A stretch of DNA of 64,000 nt from assembly GCA_014529385.2 (NCBI GenBank), contig CM043953.1, positions 62,619,872-62,683,871 on the forward strand, written 5' to 3'. Below the pieces are notes generated by a model. That model saw nothing but the letters and a program-made list of their open reading frames with translations, ran no database searches and was not told the DNA's origin. Origin of the DNA: Adiantum capillus-veneris (taxonomy: Eukaryota > Streptophyta > Polypodiopsida > Polypodiales > Pteridaceae). Position numbers and translations under genes: made by a program. Position 1 is the first letter of the stretch, and each line of letters begins with the position of its first letter. Below are positions 60,127-64,000 of the stretch, one piece after another.

Positions 60127-62900
60127 TTTGTAACAAGCTTGAAGTTGTGAGCAAGGAGACAGAGGATTATGAAAAGCTTGGGGCCATGAGCAAGAAGAAC
60201 AAGGATCTTGAGGTCGGCCATGTGTAGGGTCGTTAACACACAAATCGGTTATGGTGTGCTCGAAAAACCCACGCGAGAAACATCCCCTGCACACACTCAT
60301 CGTGGAGGTTGACCTGCATGGATGGCGTTTTTTTTACTCATGGGGTGTGCACGGGCTTAAGGATAGTTTTTCAATTCGTTGGCGGCCTGCATGGGGCATC
60401 ACACAGTGGTGTTCACTTCTTCTTCTCCCTGTGCACTCTGTAGAACTCGCCATATTTTCTTCTTCTTCTTCTTCTCTCTTTGTGTTCACAATGTGGGCAC
60501 CCTAAGTTGGAAATCCTACCAACTAAGTGCTATAGCCCATGGCAAGAGTCGCAAAATTGGCAAAATCCGCAAGGGCCTGTTGATTCGGCAAGAAGCCCTC
60601 CAAGCTTTGCAATTTCAACATGCAAAGTTTTTCCAAGTGCTAAGTTTAAAAAATTAGTCAATTTTAAGACTTGGGAATTGAGTGGCTCAGGTAGTGTGAA
60701 GCTTCTATGTTCTTGACAGACCAACTACCCAATAGATGATCAAAAATCAACAACCATGATTGAGAGCCGATCTTCATGGTCACAAAGATCAAAATTTGAC
60801 CAGATTGGTGACGAACGGATCTTGTAGAGATCTCTAAGGGAATGATTACTTAGTAGATTAACCTCTAGTCTAGGCCTTTTTGGCTACAAGCAACCCTGGA
60901 CCCTTAAAGGGCAAGCAAGGCATCTTCATGCCGACTTTTCACAGGAAAAGACATGGTCGCGGACAACAAGAAAGACTTCTTACAAGGCTGGTTCATGAGC
61001 AAGGCTTGTGTAGCCAGACTATAGCATTAAATACTTCAAAACTTTGAAGTTTGGACTTGAATTAGAAAACGAAGGGCAAAGTCTAACGAGAATGTCATAC
61101 AACAAAACCATGACTGAGAAATAGGTTTGAGATTTCATGTTTTTTTGGCTTTCCTAACTTTATCTATAATTTTACACTACATGAGCTTTACGATGCAAAA
61201 GCAAGGCCAACTGACAAGGTTTTAGCATCTCAAGGACATTTCTCTTGGTCTAGGGAGATCATAGATACTCTCTTTCATCATCTCCAAATTTGGGGTTTGA
61301 ATCTTTTCTAGGGCATGGCTCCTAGGCAAAATGTTTCTGCACTTAAATTGATCAAGACAATGGTTCATGGTGGGGAAAGCATAGTTTCTACATGCCATGA
61401 TGCATTGTTATTTCCTAGTTTACAAAAGCATGGCTTGCATTGAATTACAACAAGGTTTGAGTCGATTGGGCCATAGATTTTGTCGGTCAACAACTCTTTT
61501 AATATGTCCTCTTTGTGCTATCAAGCGGAGGGGAAAATCAAGTCTTGTAGGAGCATGTATCTATGTATATGCATAAAGAGCACGGTCACTCCAAAGCATT
61601 TACAGTTTGCCAGAGTGCATGCAAAGTAAGTACACAAAGTACATTCAAAGCACATTGACATCCATAGCTATGAGCCAATTCCACGGTAGGAAATCAAGCC
61701 AAAATCGGTAAGTACCTTAAGTTTAAGTTTCAATTTTGAGCTTATTCCATCTTGCAAGATTTTATACAATGCCAACTTGACAAGAAAATGTTGCTTCAGT
61801 CAAGCAGAGTTTGACAGCTAGCTGATATTTGATAGCTAAGCTTCTTGAGGTATCTATTTCGAGATTCAACAATCCAAGGATTCTCAATAAGATGTATGAT
61901 TCGGCAAGGACATTCCTTTATGAAAGGTTGACAATGTTGATTCTCTTTTGCTTTGATGTTTGTATGTCAACCCAAGCATCCATTAGCTAAGAGAAATCAT
62001 GCTCAGCTCTGTCTCATCTCCTCGATGAACTTATGTGAAGCGAGGCTTCACTTTGGGCATTTTGCCTAGAAGCTTCCAAAGTTTGGAATCTGCTAGTAGC
62101 ATACGGACTTGGGAAAACTTAACAACATGTCTACCTATTTTTTTTATTGGAGGTCGGTATGAACCAAGCCCTAAGTCCATACAAGGCATATTTGATAGCA
62201 CTAAACTTCTCAGCATACATTGCTATGTGCCACATTCAAGCGGCAACTACCCTGAGAGAGGCAACAAGGTTAGACAATTTCAAGTTCTACTTGTATTTTT
62301 GTCTTTCAATTTTTATTGGAATAAGATTTCTCTGATGTGCAAAGCAAAGTTCTTTGATAGACTTACTACAAAGCAAAGATTCTATTCCGTGCCAAAATAC
62401 TATCCATTGACTTAGGATCAAGGATAATGACACACAAGTTTGGCAATAAGAGGATATAAGCTCACGATTATGGTTTGCAATGACCAACTGTGAGGTGTCC
62501 ATGCCAGTACACATCGTGCAAGGCACGTATGGCATATGCTCACATGGTGGAGACCGTCATTGAAGCCAAGGGATTATCACACTATCTTTATAATATGCAT
62601 GCATACCATGCCAATATTGTGGACTCATTCCACTAAATCATGGTTTATGCTTCCACTATAACATCAGCTACTCTGTTCAAAAAGACTTGAGGCTGGTATA
62701 TTTGCTTGTGATCGCTGTATATGACTACAATTTTTGTGCTCAAGGTGCTAGCAATACAGATGATGTTTTTTTATGGATAGCAAGTAGGCTGGCCTCGCTA
62801 TTGTTACCATATAATGTGGTAGTGATGTGTGTGAACACACTTAGGACCATCGGGGCATTTTTTCCCTCTAAGAGGTTTTTCCCCCGTGCATTGTATATAC
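60125..62900. other. Non-coding, nothing recognised
   Basis: No coding domain is seen. The longest frame (62035-62415, plus) has no recognisable motif and is probably chance. The right end passes into the LTR that finishes at 63025; its start is not resolved. Confidence 0.5.
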
Positions 62901-63025
62901 GCCCATCATATTAGGGCTATCTATCTTTCCGTTGCACACTAAGTAATACACTCTTTGTTGTATGCCTTGAGCTTCCTTCGTCTTCTCCAAGTTGTGTGTG
63001 TTTTCTTGCAACCCTAATTCCAACA
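62900..63025 (+). repeat. 3' end of a copia 5' LTR (start not determined)
   Basis: Ends AACCCTAATTCCAACA at 63025, two bases before a primer site. TGTATATACGCCC near 62890 may be a TATA region. The upstream LTR edge lies left of 62900. Confidence 0.6.
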
Positions 63026-63027
63026 AT

Positions 63028-63042
63028 TGGTATCAGAGCAGG
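63028..63042 (+). other. Primer-binding site (tRNA-iMet) of the right-edge copia element
   Basis: TGGTATCAGAGCAGG, a clear tRNA-iMet complement. Confidence 0.9.
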
Positions 63043-63400
63043 TTGCGTCCTCTCGGGCTTAGTCGCCAGTAGCTCCAACACATGCCTGTTCACTTTATTC
63101 GATTTTAGTGAGCTTTCGCGAGCGTTCGCGAGCGTTCGCAGGTCGACCAATATTTAGGGCTATCTCAAAGAGCTCAAGCAGCTCATATTTTTTATTGGGG
63201 CTCATTTTGGTCTCCATTTTCACTACAAGCAGTACTGTGCAAGCTATTTTGTCATTTTGTGCAGAATTTCTGTCAGTGCCATTTTTTGCATAACAGGTGC
63301 CTTATAGTCTTCTATGGTTTGTGCTATATAGCACGTGTTGTTCCCGCTTTCCTTCTCCTCTTTTTGGGCAATTTTCACATCAGGTGCAACATGATATACC

Positions 63401-64000
63401 ATGGCTGACAACAACACAGATGTGTTCAAGATGTTTGCTACTAGAGGACACATTGGATGGGGACAACTAACCTGTATGGGCTTATATGATGCAACATGTT
63501 CTTGTGTCAAAGGGCATTTTGAACATTGTGCAGGGCATTGATGTACGTCTTGGTTCTAAGGATACATGCGATGTTGAGGATGTTGCAGGTCTTGCTGCAA
63601 GGATTGCTGTTGTTAGAGCTGTTTTGTCTACGACTGAGCAAGCTCATTGGGATGTAAAAGATGTGCAGGATCATGCATTGATTGTATTGTTTGTGAAGCG
63701 CACTATTACTCCCCACATTCATTCAGCAAAGTCTACAAAACAGGCTTGGGATATTCTGACTGGTCTTTATGCAAGTTGCAATGAGGCAAAAATTGCATTG
63801 CTGCATAAAGAGCTGGAGTTGAAGATTATGCATAAGGAAGATGACATGGAAACTTTCCTTGCTGGTGTCAAGAATATCAATGAGCAACTTATTTCTGCAG
63901 GAGAAGTCATTTTAGATAGTTCCATCGTGCAGATTGTTCTTGATGCCTTGCCAGATTCTTACCAGACTTTTGCTAGTACTTGGAGACTTATGACCCAAGG
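63401..64000 (+). pseudogene. Copia gag, start of the right-edge element
   Basis: The ATG at 63401 (MADNNTDVFKMF) starts gag. The conserved LDGDN-PVWAYMMQ segment at 63453 is in another frame and has TAA at 63468-63470 where Tyr is usual. From 63471 the frame is open to the window end (176 codons) and reads as a copia Gag (UBN2-like: KQAWDILTGLYASCNEAKIA, LLHKELELKIMHKEDDMETF, VLDALPDSYQTF). It is outside any complete ORF because it has no stop in the window. Confidence 0.85.

Noticed and set aside
59897-60300. Frames rich in Tyr-Ile over 60062-60124
   Set aside because: They come from the CT/TA compound microsatellite.
62035-62415. 126-codon plus-strand frame
   Set aside because: It has no motif, overlaps an antisense frame, and lies in decayed DNA; chance is the best explanation.

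Overview
The window is nuclear DNA from a land plant. Plant-type Ty1/copia and Ty3 LTR retrotransposons fill most of it. Their primer-binding sites match plant tRNA-iMet and tRNA-Asp, one carries a Ty3 chromodomain, and the only host gene found is a 19-exon kinesin-14 with an N-terminal calponin-homology (CH) domain, a plant-specific type. The species cannot be named. The short kinesin introns (mostly 73-170 nt) and heavy, mutually nested retroelement load are compatible with a seed-free plant, but that is only a guess.

Layout. 1-3459: 5' half of a copia element on the minus strand, with an unbroken 883-codon gag-pol running off the window edge and a 737-bp LTR. 4316-10055: complete but decayed chromodomain Ty3 element on the minus strand, with very short LTRs (153 and 132 bp) and a TTATA target-site duplication. 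10464-29324: an 18.86-kb Tat-like Ty3 element on the plus strand with an AGGGA duplication. 29330-32393: non-coding DNA with simple repeats. 32399-37909: complete copia element on the minus strand with 192-bp LTRs and an ATATT duplication. 39936-46580: the kinesin-14 gene (minus strand) with its leader. 48001-63025: old, broken copia elements, mostly one family whose LTR begins TGTTGGGG and carries a CT microsatellite. 63028-64000: start of another copia element whose gag runs off the right edge.

The most unusual object is the giant Tat-like element. Besides gag, protease, RT, RNase H and integrase it has: a duplicated integrase H2C2 zinc motif; a second retropepsin-like domain (DTGA) downstream of integrase; an internal polypurine tract almost identical to the one at the 3' LTR; a roughly 1,130-codon coiled-coil 3' ORF with a splice-acceptor-like start; and an 18-bp palindrome AGTCTATCGCGATAGACT recurring at about 298-bp steps on both sides of the coding block. 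This copy is dead: it has stops, frameshifts, an integrase Glu-to-Lys change, and a 687-bp deletion that removes the TATA-like box from the 5' LTR.

In the kinesin gene all 19 exons join in phase to 1,122 codons. Intron 13 has U12-type signals, intron 11 a GC donor, and intron 18 a 37-base homopolymer.
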